Notes under the pieces: generated by a model | What the model saw: only the letters and a program-made list of their open reading frames with translations | Database searches by the model: none | What the model was told of the DNA's origin: nothing | In this document: piece after piece, positions 23,758 through 35,193 of the stretch | Layout: every line of letters starts with the position of its first letter | Numbering within the stretch: the first letter of the stretch is position 1 | Assembly: GCA_010015675.1 (NCBI GenBank) | Contig: ML977019.1 | Coordinates: 319,197-383,196, forward strand | Direction of reading: 5' to 3' | Length of the DNA: 64,000 bases | Source: Byssothecium circinans | Lineage: Eukaryota; Ascomycota; Dothideomycetes; Pleosporales; Massarinaceae | Made by a program: the position numbers and the translations under genes

Positions 23758-24048
23758 GATAGGCAAGCGTATGGGTTTGCGACGACGATTTCGGACGACG
23801 TGGGAATTAGTACGGCTTGTCGTGAACTTTGAGCCCGGTCAACAGTATCTTGGCGTGGAGCGGCAACGCTAAGCTTATCTGGGGCACTAGCGTTAGTGAT
23901 TGCGTCAACCCATCAGAGGTACCACAGCCTGGGCCCGCGTTCCGGTCAAACAAGTCCAAAGCGTCGTTCAGCGTCAACGTCCCGTCTGAAATACACCACC
24001 GTCACTACTACTCTGTGATCGACGGACGCAACATCGAGTATCGACACC
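23758..24048. promoter_or_regulatory. 291 bp divergent promoter of lsm3 and the Ybp1-like gene
   Basis: Only 291 bp separate the two start codons, so the two genes must share or overlap promoter elements. No TATA box is apparent. Confidence 0.55.
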
Positions 24049-26076
24049 ATGGCAGAGACCGAGCGGAAGGAGAATCCGCTTTTGGCGGCGCTGCCACCGG
24101 CTACCGACTACGTGACTTATCTGACGATAATCGAGTACAATCTTTCCGAAGAGAACTTGCCTGTTCTCCACCAAGTCTTGCAAGACAAAGAGTTGACGGC
24201 AAACATTGGGTGGGATCTGGTGCATTTGTTACTTCCGCTCTTGCCGGCGAGCGAGGAGTGCTTGCAGGACATTGGTGCGAAGGGGAACCCGAGAGAGGTG
24301 ATCTTGCAGGTTACGGAAGCTTTGCGGATGCTTGAGTTTCAAGAGCCAGAGAATGATTCTGATCAAGAGCCGGAACCTGCGGAAGAGCCAAAGGGCAAAG
24401 GGAAGGCGGTTGAAGTAGGCGAATCGAACACGTCTCCAGCATTGCCGACCACAGTACTGCCGCCCTTGCCTGTCCTTAAATTCGAGATTCTACTTGATCT
24501 TCTGGCGACACTCCATCGGCGCATTCAGGCCAAGTACCCCAGTCGGTTCTTGGCCACAAGTCTGCAGCAAGTACTTGCAGCGTTCAACAGAGCTACTACT
24601 CATCGAGATGAGCTCACATTGTCTGCGGTTAAGTTTGTCAAGACTCTCTCTGGAACGAAGAGGCCACACCTTCCATTACGGAGCAGTAGCAGTGGAAACC
24701 TCCTTGCTCGAACATTCACGCAGTCCTCCGAACCGGACCCAGAAGCACAGAGCGAAACGCCGACTACAGACGAGAAGACGCTCACCAATCGACTTCTACA
24801 GTCTTTCTTGACACACATCATTGAGGACTACATACTTACACTAAACTCAAACGACGATGTGCCTGGTCTTGCGTGGTCGAGCCGGCTGATGGAGAAATAT
24901 GAGCCGCGGCGGGTAGTGCCGAACAAGCCAACGTATGCAGATCGCTTTGCGAAAGAGGAGGATCTGAAGTCGCGATCGGCAATTCTTGGGCAGCTGGTTG
25001 CTCTAGCACAGGATCTAGGGCTGAAGACTGAGGAGCTTGTCAAGACCGTCATGGACCCTGAGGCCGAAAAACAAGGCATACCCGCTGCGCAGGATGACCC
25101 CCCAAATTCGGCCGAAGACATACCGTTGTCGAAGACTGGGGCGCTCTTTTTGTACACCGCGCGCACTGTCAAACAAGAGCTTTATTCCAGCGTAGGCAAC
25201 GAGGACGATTCTTTCCTCCACATCTTCCCCGACCACTCTGCAATACTGGAGAACTTTATTGGAATCCTAGGTCAACAGACCGTTGGCCTCGAGCCTGAAG
25301 CCCTGCTAGACGCACTCCTCGCTCTCGGTCTCATAGCTCTTGAGAAGAATGCAGTTGGCGAACCAAAGGACGATGAAGCATTCGCGAAATACCTGCAGAC
25401 CACCTCTCTTATTTCCGCCAATACACCTTCGCCTAGTCTGCGGTACCACGCCCATTACCTCACTTCCACAATTCTCCGATCTCACCCCTCCGATCTTGTC
25501 CGCCTAACCTTCATACGCGACACGCTCGAGCATTGCCCTTACGAGAATTTGAAGGCTACCGCAGTGACCTGGCTGAAAGGCGAGACCCTCGAGGCCAACC
25601 CTAACACGCCGCTCCCATCTGCAGAAGATGATACCTCGCAGTCCGGGTCGTCTATCTTCGCCACACCCGTAGCCCTTCAAACAACCTCCCCTTCTCTTTT
25701 CCCTGACCTTACAGACTCCTTCAACGCCACGATTTCCATATCTGACTCGTTCATGCGATTCCGTCAAGAGCTCGGTTTCTATCTCGCGACGCTAAACTTC
25801 TACTATCTTCTGCTCACTGCCCGCCAACTCCATGAGAACCTAGACATCAAGGGCTTGCATGAAGGAAGCGGCATGGAGGACCATTTCCTCAAGCCTTTGA
25901 AGGAAATTTCCGAACGATTCACGGCGAGTTTGAAAGAGGGTGGTGAGTTAAGAATTGCCGAAGGTGGAGAGGGGACCGCAAACCAGGAGAACTTGGTACA
26001 AGCGCAGATGGATATTGAGCTTTTGCAGCATGTTTTAAGTCAGGTGGAGAGCGCGGTGACGAAGATCAAGGCATAG
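24049..26076 (+). CDS. Ybp1/Alf4/glomulin family protein
   Basis: Single exon, 675 residues, start in a good fungal context (caccATGG). The helical-repeat pattern and the N-terminal block (YLTIIEYNLSEENLPVLHQV, then NIGWDLVHLLLPLLP) match the fungal YAP1-binding-protein / Alf4 / glomulin family. Yeast Ybp1 supports oxidation of the Yap1 factor by peroxide, and the paralogue Ybp2 is kinetochore-linked. In glomulin the family fold binds RBX1. A Glu/Lys-rich low-complexity insert lies at about residues 105-130. Cytosolic or nuclear; no membrane segment. Which of the yeast roles applies cannot be told from sequence. Confidence 0.85.
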   Translation: MAETERKENPLLAALPPATDYVTYLTIIEYNLSEENLPVLHQVLQDKELTANIGWDLVHLLLPLLPASEECLQDIGAKGNPREVILQVTEALRMLEFQEPENDSDQEPEPAEEPKGKGKAVEVGESNTSPALPTTVLPPLPVLKFEILLDLLATLHRRIQAKYPSRFLATSLQQVLAAFNRATTHRDELTLSAVKFVKTLSGTKRPHLPLRSSSSGNLLARTFTQSSEPDPEAQSETPTTDEKTLTNRLLQSFLTHIIEDYILTLNSNDDVPGLAWSSRLMEKYEPRRVVPNKPTYADRFAKEEDLKSRSAILGQLVALAQDLGLKTEELVKTVMDPEAEKQGIPAAQDDPPNSAEDIPLSKTGALFLYTARTVKQELYSSVGNEDDSFLHIFPDHSAILENFIGILGQQTVGLEPEALLDALLALGLIALEKNAVGEPKDDEAFAKYLQTTSLISANTPSPSLRYHAHYLTSTILRSHPSDLVRLTFIRDTLEHCPYENLKATAVTWLKGETLEANPNTPLPSAEDDTSQSGSSIFATPVALQTTSPSLFPDLTDSFNATISISDSFMRFRQELGFYLATLNFYYLLLTARQLHENLDIKGLHEGSGMEDHFLKPLKEISERFTASLKEGGELRIAEGGEGTANQENLVQAQMDIELLQHVLSQVESAVTKIKA

Positions 26077-26516
26077 AGTTCTTTTTATTAGGAAACGGGT
26101 ATTTTAACGGACGACGAAGCAGTTGGCCTTTGGGATGTGGATCATCACGAGTTCCAAATGTGTATCGACGTACATTGGAGGGGGACATATGAAAGCTCGT
26201 TCCTTTAATGGATGACGAACAAAACTTGGTTATCAAAATAATTCCTGTTATGTTCTTGCCATCTAGAGTTTGTAACCTCTATAAACAACCCACTTCCTCA
26301 GCCCGCATAAGACTTCTCACCTCGCATTTCATCCCCTAACACCCATAACAAAATCGCGGCTAACCCGCCAATCATACCACGCGCTCGCTAAACGCGTCAT
26401 CACGTGCGCGCCAAGACGCATCTCGGAGCTTACACCTCTTCATTCAACGTTTCACTTTCAACAACCATGGTCTTAGAATCTGTCACATACACAACGACGA
26501 CGACGTCATCACCAGC
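26077..26516. other. Intergenic region, nothing recognised
   Basis: 440 bp between two plus-strand genes, holding a 3' region and the next promoter. Confidence 0.4.
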
Positions 26517-27706
26517 ATGATCGTACGGGTAGCGCTCGCAGCGGTGGCGGGGTTTTTCGCAGTAGCGGCAAGAGCAAAGAAAGCAGACGTTGCACCGGAA
26601 ATCACCGTGGTCGAGGAGGGATACAATGTCGTTGCCAAGATGCCGTGCATTGGGTGTCCGTTCTTGTACCAGGATACATCGAAAGGGAAGGATGAGCCGT
26701 GGGCGCAGAGAAGTGATGGGAATAGTTTGGTAAGTAAAAAAACACATCCCTTTTCTTCAGGTTCCTGTTAAAAGCATTCGGCTTTTTTTTTTCTCAAGCT
26801 CAAATTAAGAGTTACTAGAGCACAAAAGCTAACGAAGATTCCTAGCTCCTCAACATCTCTCTCCCGTACGACTCGGCGCATATAACCATCAACAACGCAC
26901 CCCTCTACTCAGGCAGGCACAACCTCCCCCTAATCCACGCCAACCAAGTCCTCTCGGACCTCTCCAGCAGCGCCCTCGCCGAAATCATCGCATCAGGCCA
27001 GCTAGAAGCCTCTTCGCAACTAACCACCTCCGGCGGCGGGAACTTCGGGCTCTCGTACCGGCAAACGCTGCAAGAAGTCAAAACAACGCAAGGCACCCAC
27101 GGTCCCCGGGTCAAAGTCTTCCGCTTCGATGTATTCGAGCTGTACAGCGATCTAACGCGCCCGCCGACCAAGTACCCCATGGACCGCAAAGAGCAGAAGA
27201 TTCTAGAGGTCTTGTTAATCGAGAAACCCTTACTGAGCGCACTGGATCCAACGCCAACCTACGAGATCCTCTCCGCGAAACTGATTCCGCGCCCGCACGC
27301 CAAACCCGCAGGTCAGGAAACTATGCACTACCTCTCCTGGGACGCCTACGGACGCAAAGGCACCGCCGCGCACTTGCTCTCCTATATCGCCGTCTCGTTT
27401 GTGGATTGGATCGCTAGCGGGTTCTGGGCCTTGTTTCTGTTCATCATGGGGGCTATTGTCGTGTTTGTCTTGATGTGCTTGCTGTGTATTTTTGGCTGGG
27501 GGTTCTGGGAGGGCGAGTATCAGAGTGCGCAGAGTGGGAAGAGGCGGAATACAGTGGGCCAGGGGCGTGCGAGGTCCGGTACTAGTGGAAGGGATCTGGA
27601 GAGGGCGGGAAGGAGAGCGACGGTGGGGAAGGGGAGGTTTTTGAGTCCTGAGGAGTTGGGGCTGGGGGCACGGGGGGCGGTTGTAGGGGTGGGGAAGCAT
27701 GATTAG
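26517..27706 (+). CDS. Unrecognised type I membrane protein with a luminal CxxC
   Basis: Exon 1 26517-26729, intron 26730-26845, exon 2 26846-27706; 357 residues. A signal peptide (VALAAVAGFFAVAARA) is followed by a luminal/extracellular region with KMPCIGCPFLY, a CxxC pair. A beta-rich stretch follows (LLNISLPYDSAHITINNAPL). A long hydrophobic helix at about residues 265-310 (FWALFLFIMGAIVVFVLM...) is the only membrane segment, and a basic cytosolic tail ends the protein. The family looks fungal-specific; I do not recognise it. CxxC plus signal peptide would allow a redox role in the secretory pathway, but that is only a possibility. Confidence 0.8.
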
Positions 27707-28117
27707 TTTTGTTGGTGCTTTGGATTTGGGGTGGAGAGGAGTTTGAAGAGCGACAGATGCAGGGGAGCGGATGAATTTGTGTATGATAAGGATAGGAGAT
27801 ATATAAAAGATTGGCTGTACGCTAGATTTTGGCGTCGTAGGACTGGATACCGTCGTTGTTTGTGGGTGAGAAAACCGAGTATCATACATATACTGGCTCA
27901 CTCAGAGCAAACAAAAGACCAATTCCAGAATACCAATAACCCCGTCCCCGTCCGTCTTGAGCATTTATACGCATCAAAAAGAGAACCAGGGATAGCAAAA
28001 AAAGGCACAAGCTATAAGAATAAGCAGATATGCTAAGCGGCATACTATACTTATCTAGCATTAGCTCCCATATCATCCCAAGTAAGCGAGGAGATTAAGT
28101 GGAGATATCACGTCACG
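27707..28117. other. Gene-space to repeat-space boundary, nothing recognised
   Basis: About 410 bp of AT-richer sequence after the last host gene. It probably includes a 3' untranslated region. The repeat compartment begins just to the right. Confidence 0.4.
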
Positions 28118-28420
28118 TGACCCACACTTCACCAGCCCACAAAAATCTGCGTACAACACAGCAACAAAAACAACCTAAGGTGATAGCTAAGCGTAAATCA
28201 CGCAAACGTAAGTATATTCACAGGGGTAGCACTGTGGGGTTTAGTACTACAGCAGACCAGGTTAGTTCTGAACTGTTGGGAACAGTTCAGAACCGTAAGG
28301 GCGAGGGTGGAGGGTGCGACAACTGGGTGTTCGGCACAGTGGCAACTATAGGAAGGCTGGGCATAACGCGAGGACTTGTCAAGTAGATGAAGAGGGTTCT
28401 TCCGAGTCCGCAGTACTTAG
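28118..28420 (+). pseudogene. C-terminal remnant of a pogo/Fot-type (Tc1-mariner) transposase
   Basis: The basic block KRKSRKRKYIHRG, followed about 40 codons later in a shifted frame by a damaged zinc knuckle (GNYRKAGHNARTCQ), is the usual C-terminus of fungal pogo-like DDE transposases, where the knuckle reads C-x2-C-x-GHN-ARTCQ. Both first cysteines are replaced (Arg and Tyr), and one frameshift separates the two parts. The catalytic DDE domain is missing from the window. Terminal inverted repeats could not be identified. Confidence 0.5.
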
Positions 28421-28625
28421 TTTATCATGGCAAGTAGCGATGCAGATGATAATAACGATGAAGTTGAGTGAGTTGGCGTTGCGAAGGAAAACTGGCGCGC
28501 TTGATGGTGTGGCGCGCTTGGTGGTGCTTTACGTTACCTATGGTCGTTATCCTTATTTTTGTACTAATGCTACGTCGCTATCCACAAATATTCCACATTA
28601 CACTTTCCCCCCATAACACCACCAA

Positions 28626-31459
28626 TCATAGAATACCGTTCTTCTTGCATCCTTCCATTAAAGCTGGAGCGATTTCTTCCATCGCCAAGACATCGCAATC
28701 AGCGTTGTGGTATTGTCGAATAAGTGTGTTTGGACATAGCGTCCGGTGTACGTCCGCAAGCTGCCGCGTCGTACTACCTATGATATTCCCCACACAGATG
28801 CGATATGTTGATCGGCTGGAGGGTTTGATTTCCGTCAGTGTCCGGCAAGTAGGTTGCAGTTGCGCTTGATAAAGAGCGTGCTACATGAGGGCCCCATATA
28901 CACTTGCAGAACACTTGGATATCCGTGAATGCTGACCACGAGATCGGGATATGCGTGTCCTTGTGGAAACCTTTTGTGAGTATCGCATCTCCAATCTCTT
29001 TCAGGGTCATGCCCTTAGTCGCCTTTGCTTCCCCACCATATATCCTACGGAATGTTGACCGACTCATGCGAGTCATCTTCTCGAGGTCTCATTCGTATTG
29101 GAAGTCCGGATGGTTGATATTCGTATTGACAATAAAACCGTCAACACCTAGCTCCTTGATTGCGACCTGGAAGGGGACCACCATATTAGTTTCGTCTGGT
29201 TGAAGGGAGTCGTCGCGTTGAAAGGACCCGAACTCCGTATCAATCAGCCATATTTTCCTCCTTTCGTTGAGCTGTGGTGAGGAAGTCCATCTGTGTAGCG
29301 CCCGTAATTCACCTGCCCATCTGCCCTCTGGAGTAGTCCATGTGATCTCGGAGGGGTCCTTAGGCGCAACGAGACATCCATTCGCCCAATATCCAGCGGG
29401 AACATCCCATATTATTCCAGCTGATGTTGGCGCATCCAACTGCTTGAGCGGTAGTGGGGTCTGAAGAGTGTCCTGATGTAGTGGGCAGAAGAGTTTCCCA
29501 AGTTCTCTAGGAGTGATACACTGGAAGTGATATGCGCATGATGGTTGGGCATCAATTGGGATACTTTCCTCGAGAGAAAGAATCCGCGTAATGACACGCT
29601 CCATGTCTTCGTCAATGAGTAGGGTGTTGTTGCCCTCCTTTTGGATTACATCTATAACTGACCGCCTCGGCCGTGTCGGTGTATCCTGGGCTGGGATTAC
29701 TTGATGCACTTCCAGTGTACGCTTAGCACGTGTAGCCGCATATAGGCGTATGTCGGACACATCAAAATGTTCGAAAGCTCTTGATGGTTGGCGTCGCAGA
29801 CGCGCGAAACGTTGCATACTTAGGAACTCCTCGACTATTCGAGGCACACTTGACCATCTTGTATGGTTTCGGTATTTCGCCCTCGACCAGAATGATCCGA
29901 AGCTGTTGGGCCCTTCGTGCTGCGCCGTGGCTGTTTTTAAATATAGCAGTTGCTCAAAGACGCGCTCCCTCCAAGTCTCCATGCCGCCGCTATCATTTTC
30001 TCCATAGAATGTAAGTACGTCGCTGAAATTCCATATAGGCCATTCGGTATCAGCAAATGGTTGTATAATGACCCCGTTAATGCTGTGGTGCGTAGCTGAT
30101 GCGGACCAGCCAACCTTGTTCTTAGATATCTTTGGCGGCGTTCGGAGCTTTTTGCAGTCATACGATCCAACTACGTTCAGTTCAATTGGGAGGATAGTAT
30201 GGCGCCCGTTCCGTAACTCAATAACCAGAGCGAAAAAAATCGGAAGTTAAAGACTTCGGTCCTTTACCATCCTCAGGTTCATGTGATAGTATGATCGGAA
30301 TTGCGCTTTGGATCTAGTACGCCTTAATAAAGCTACCTGTTTACTTTTAATATATTGCACACGTACCTTTGTGTTTGCTTTCAGGAGCTCTCTAGCTAGG
30401 ATCCAGATCACCTTTTTTAAGTTGGTTGACCACGTTTCGTTACGTGTTGCCTTGAGGAACTCAGGGTCTAAGGAATAATAAACCTCCTTCGTCAACGCTA
30501 AAACCGACATACTATGAAGACCTTGAACGGAGTGTTGGTGGTATTGGTCTAGGTCTTCTAAAGGGGCTTTTTATGCCGTATCTCATGGTCCCCAATCTCC
30601 CCAGCGCTGGGCTTTCCGGTGTGATATTCACCTGGCACTTTTCCGCATGCCCCATACAACTTTTCTCGGCTGAGCTGTGATGTGTTTGGAGGGTAATTTA
30701 TCAGAAGGGGTACTGGAGCTTTCCAATGCTCCTCATGGTTCTATTGTAGTATTAGCATTATAGATAGAGTTTTAATTTGGCAAAGCAGCTAACCTCAGGC
30801 CCCAGCCATGCCCGTCTTAGATTAACCCCCTCTCGGCTAAGATACCGGTCCCATGCAGCCTCGCGCCAGTCATCCGTGGCTGTAGTGCCTATCATAGCCT
30901 CATCAGGGCTACCGCTTGTTGTTCTATGAGACGGTAACTCCGCTAGATGTGGTATAATACCTGGCCTTATCTGGATTTGCATGTTCTGTTGTGGGAACGC
31001 CGTTATATCAGCACTTGAAACCATATGGGGTGAATCTGGTAGGGTTGGTATTGGAAAAGGCTGTGATAGTGTATTTGCATAGCCTGGCAGGTACCCGTTG
31101 GACGGGGTGTTGGGACGCAGCGTAGATGTATTATTCGCGGTAGGCTGCGATGGTACGTTACCCCACAATAGACGGGTAGATGTAGCACCTGTGTCTTTGG
31201 ACACGTTTTCCTACAATCTTGTAAGTAGTTTTACTACAAAAATAATTATAACTAGTAACGCTACGTAAATATTTACCTCCTCTAAGGCGCACATGTAGTC
31301 ACGGATTTCTTTTACGAAGGGCTGGATACGGCTCTTCGAGATATGCTGGAAACGCTCTGGTCTTTTCTCTTTCAGCCATTTGGCGATTTTGTTTGTGGTC
31401 AGGATGCGGTGCTCCTGTCGTATCGTCCGCGCTAATCGCGCAGCTTCATTCCCTTCCAT
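28626..31459 (-). pseudogene. Large protein with a DEDDh-type 3'-5' exonuclease domain, lightly mutated
   Basis: Exons: 31459-31277, 31210-30794, 30740-30632, then 30521 to the stop at 28626. The first three junctions are clean and keep phase. N-terminus: basic helical region (EGNEAARLARTIRQEHR, KWLKEKRPERF). Next a Pro/Ser/Thr-rich linker, then a region with ELRNGRHTILPIELNV and VGSYDCKKL. The C-terminal third carries WLIDTEFGSF (D-x-E, ExoI), SWSAFTDIQVF and YHNADCDVLAMEEIA (H-x-A-x2-D, ExoIII), the pattern of DEDDh exonucleases. Damage: TAA at 30249-30247 (or a 51 nt intron 30267-30217), TGA at 29091-29089, and a one-base frameshift near 28795. An intron around 28870-28900 is also possible. 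Function unknown beyond the nuclease fold. Confidence 0.65.
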
Positions 31460-31694
31460 GATGTAGGTGTTAATCCTTCGTGAGATGCGTTAAACGTTGT
31501 GCCTGTTTAGTCTCAGGTATGGAGGAAGGTGCGATGTTTACGTGCTTCCTGCGTTACATCCGTTGAAGTGCAGGTGCGTGCGAGTACGACAATCCAATAC
31601 TCCTGACTCTAGGTTGGAAATACCACAGATAGCCCATACGTTGTAGTTCTGATACATGGGACCAAGTCCGAGAAAACGTGTGGCATACGAATAT

Positions 31695-34600
31695 CTACTT
31701 AATCATATATGGTGCAATAATACATGTGCGAGCCCTATGTGTTCGTTGTCCGTCGTCCAGTGGCATATCATACATGCCGATGCCGACCAGTTCTTCCTTT
31801 GACCCTGCATATGTGGTACTTTGGCCACGACAGTTGTTTCTTCGGTCAGGGCTTGATTGTGCTTCGTACTTTTTACTAGGTGGTGGTACATCGACAGGAC
31901 CTTGTCGTGACCTGACCATCCATCCTCGCCCCCCTCTCTGTGGATGCATCTTAACGATGACTTCTTGCTCTGGAGGAGACCTTCCCAACGTCCGTGATAT
32001 GCGATATATGTCCTCAGGTCTTCTGCGACGTTGAGTTCCTGGCATAACCATATAAACCTCTCCCACTTAATGCCCACCACTATCGGCTATTAGTTACTAA
32101 ACTCGTGAACTTCCAGAGAGATACTCACTGCCCCATTTGAGCCCTTTCACGGTCGTCTTCAGTTTCTTACTGGTGTAGACTAGCCCATGCACCTCCGGAA
32201 CTAGTGATGCGCGTGGCATCTGCACGTCGTCGTGTTTCTCTTTCCTTGATCTGTCTTGGATTCTCCAGAGGTTGGAATTTCCAGAAGCATGACCGGGTTC
32301 AAGTAGGTTCCGTAACGATACTGCGTCGACTTCGTCCATCGTAGTCGTAGTCCGTAGGACTCGACCAGACGGAGTCGCCCAGCAAACCACCGTACCGTTA
32401 TTGATATCTCGCGCACTGCCTTTTCCCGGGGTCCAAGGTAGAACCATAAGCAACCCACGGGCAATTTCCGCTTTGCCGTTAGCGATATTATCAATCATAG
32501 TCATGAGAATTTTTCCATCGGCGTCAAGTCGCCCGTGCGTGGTAAGAAGGGTTCGGAATTCCGTCGTGGAGATCATGTCAGCTATATTTGTTAGCGACTA
32601 TTTTGTCAAGTTGTCCCAGTTTAGAATAGAGTATACCTTCTTGGTTGCTCAACTGTACGTGGTCGGGCTGTAGAAACCACCGGGTATCGTCCGCCGATAC
32701 CGACCGGGGGTTCGTCTGTACCCTGAATCTCGACCCTCGCCAATGGAGCTGGTAAAGACCTTCAGTGGTTCGGGTCACTCGCACGCTTACATCTAGTTTA
32801 TCGGGTCTCAGATGTTCGGAATAGTGACGCTGGTAAGCCCTGAGTGATGTAAATAGTATACCGCACGGTACACAGTGACTGATGTTAGCTATTGTACTTC
32901 CATGAGAGACCATGTGATCTGTGATCGCCTCTCTTGCGCCCTTCTTACTAACGTCGATCGCAAAACTACAGTTTCGCTCGCTGCAACGTACATCCGTCGG
33001 ACTTCTATCGTTCCGTGTGCTGAAGACGAATTGCGTGAAGTTCTGTGTGATCTGTATCAGGTTGAAGTGAAGAATAAACCGTAGACTTGCCCGCCAGCTT
33101 ATGAGCTCGCCTATCTTGCGTTAGTAACAAATCTTTTCCGCCTTGTAGGAACAAGGGTTCGAGGATGGTCGAGGTTGAGCTATACCGTTCTCTCTGAATA
33201 GGTTCGGGTCTTCCAAGCGCTCCACCCATGCATCCGCGGCCAGACGACTTGGTGCCAAAGATGTAATGGATGCCGTTTTAGCCCATGCGAAATCATAACT
33301 TGTAGTGATATCCGAGCCAAAAGACCACCCGCCTTCCTGATTTCTTGCCGCGAAGCCGGTCTTTAGCCCCTCCGCGACTGGTGGCCCGGAGCACATTATT
33401 ATTTCGACGGCTCTTTCGATATTGTCGGGTGAAGCTAGATGGCCTGTCTGGTGGGTATCCGTCGACCCCGCAGATCTTGATAGTCCTGCTACAACCACTG
33501 GGGAATGAGAGCGAGCACGCAGCCGAGGCTTCTTCTGCGGTTCAGTTGTTGGGGGAGTGCTGCTTCCTGCACGCTTCGAGGACGTAGGCTTAGGGCTAGA
33601 GATATTATGAGAGGGAGTCGCCGTAGTTGGACCACTATTGAGTAGTGGTTGAGGCTCTGGTAGCACGGTGGTTATTATAGTGGAGTCCCGCGCAGCTGGA
33701 ATAGTGCTCTTTGCTTCTTGGTAAATCGCATTTTAGGGGCTGCGTTGGTTAGTCAAATGATCAAGTGTTGCCGCGCGGTTGAGCGTTGACTGTAGTATTT
33801 CCCATCCACTAAGCATGCCAAGTTCCGTAGAGTCCCCAAGGTCATCACTCCCGTAGTGGGACGATGCTGCTTGAGAAGTACTTTAAGCGTTCAATGATGT
33901 GTTATCCGGAGGGGCGATAGACGGCGACGGATCCTCATTGAAGGTAGATGGTGTCGCCTCTTCAACCTCGCTATGTGATGGTGGGAGCTCGAGCGGTTTG
34001 CTCGCTTTAATCTCTTCGCGTTGTCGTAGCTGAGGGCTTGTGGTAGAGGTGACTAGAGGCTGTACTAGGCGCTCCTGATTGCGGTCGTTTCCGAAGCTCG
34101 TGTTGGCAGCGGGTATTCCATTTAAGGGTGTGGAACGAGCGCTACCCTCGCGATCTTAATAGGATCAATACATGTTAGCATGTGCAAGTAGGGCAGTGCG
34201 GTTAAGTGTAGATACCTTTGCATGTCGCAGTCTGCGAATCCTCACGCCTATTTCCCGACATTCCCTTGTTTTGATGTGTAGGGCGTATGCGCGGCAGGCC
34301 AGGGTTGTCCTTGAGCGAAGTCCATCGGAGCGACCACATTGCGTGGCCTATCTGCCAAGCGACGTCCGACTTGTAATCGCGGTTTGCGTTTCTCGTAAAG
34401 CGGCTGAAGTCAATAGCCGATTCTGAGATCTGAGCAAGCAAGTCTTCACGGAGTGCTTTGTGATTTTGGTAGGATTGTCTGACTCGAGGTCGGATGTCCG
34501 AGACCGTCTCTGCCGCTGCTCTGAGCAGTCTCCCTTCATCTAATTAGCCGTAGACCATGTATGTATTCATCAAAGAGAAAAATCTTACGTTGTGTCTTGT

Positions 34601-35015
34601 CTGTGACTTGCACTGATGCAAGAAGACGCGCTGTGGCGTCATGGATGGGATACGGTGGGATTGTGTCCCCTTTTGCAGCGCGCAGGTGCTGCAAACTCAA
34701 CTCATGGATACCTAACGACCCAATACTAAACCTTCCGTCCTGAAATAATAGCAATCCAATGTCCCAAGCCACAAGATCCCAGTATCTGGCAGAGGCGTCT
34801 CCTCTAACGCACTTGACGACCCCTCGCGTTTCAAGCTGACTCTTGACATGCATTTCCAGATCTTCAAAATGGGCATAATCTAGCGCCGTTTTGAATTCAT
34901 GCGCTTGGAGAATGCTCGATACCCTCTCATTCATCGCCCCAGGCGAAAAGTCCGGCGTGTCGTTGCTGTTGGAGCTTTTTCGGGGGTCTCTAATATGGAA
35001 ATGTACTTGGGCCAT
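31695..35015 (-). pseudogene. Large protein with C-terminal-half C2H2 zinc fingers, three in-frame TAA codons
   Basis: Exons: 35015-34589, 34539-34216, 34154-32637, 32581-32129, 32065-31695; all phases agree for a 1031-codon frame. N-terminus MAQVHFHIRDPRKSS; residues 1-240 look structured (YWDLVAWDIGLLLFQDGR, DVAWQIGHAMWSL). A long Ser/Pro/Gln-rich linker follows. Two C2H2-like fingers come next: C-x4-C...H-x4-H in RCSERNCSFA...DHMVSH, and C-x2-C...H-x3-H in HCVPCGILFT...RHYSEH. In-frame TAA codons begin at 33885, 33735 and 33123; each would be CAA (Gln) before a C-to-T change. An alternative reading splices out 33185-33115 and ends a 609-codon gene at 33005, leaving the fingers to a second gene without a clear start; I favour one gene because the frame stays open through the finger region. 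Family not recognised. Confidence 0.6.
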
Positions 35016-35040
35016 GGCGAGGGGTGCGTGGCGGGGAATC

Positions 35041-35193
35041 GTGATGAGGCGGAGGAATAACGAGCGGCGCGGAGAAATTGGGCACGTTGCGTCGTGGTGA
35101 GGTATGAAGCGGAGGAGTAAAGAGCGGCGTGGAGGAAACTGGTTACGTAGCGTCGTGGTGAGCGGGAAGCGGAGGAGTAACGAGCGTGAAGAG
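35041..35193. repeat. About 61 bp tandem repeat, 2.5 copies
   Basis: Units at about 35041-35096, 35097-35157 and a partial one at 35158-35193. They share gaggcggaggartaa-like, gagcggcg and acgttgcgtcgtgg-like blocks. The array begins 26 bp upstream of the start codon of the minus-strand zinc-finger gene, so it could be promoter sequence or an element end. Confidence 0.7.

Noticed and set aside
32080..32097. Alternative last-exon frame of the zinc-finger gene starting MVGIKWERF
   Set aside because: Uses the earlier acceptor; the acceptor at 32066 gives a frame with better protein character that ends at 31695. Both are noted as possible but the second was preferred.
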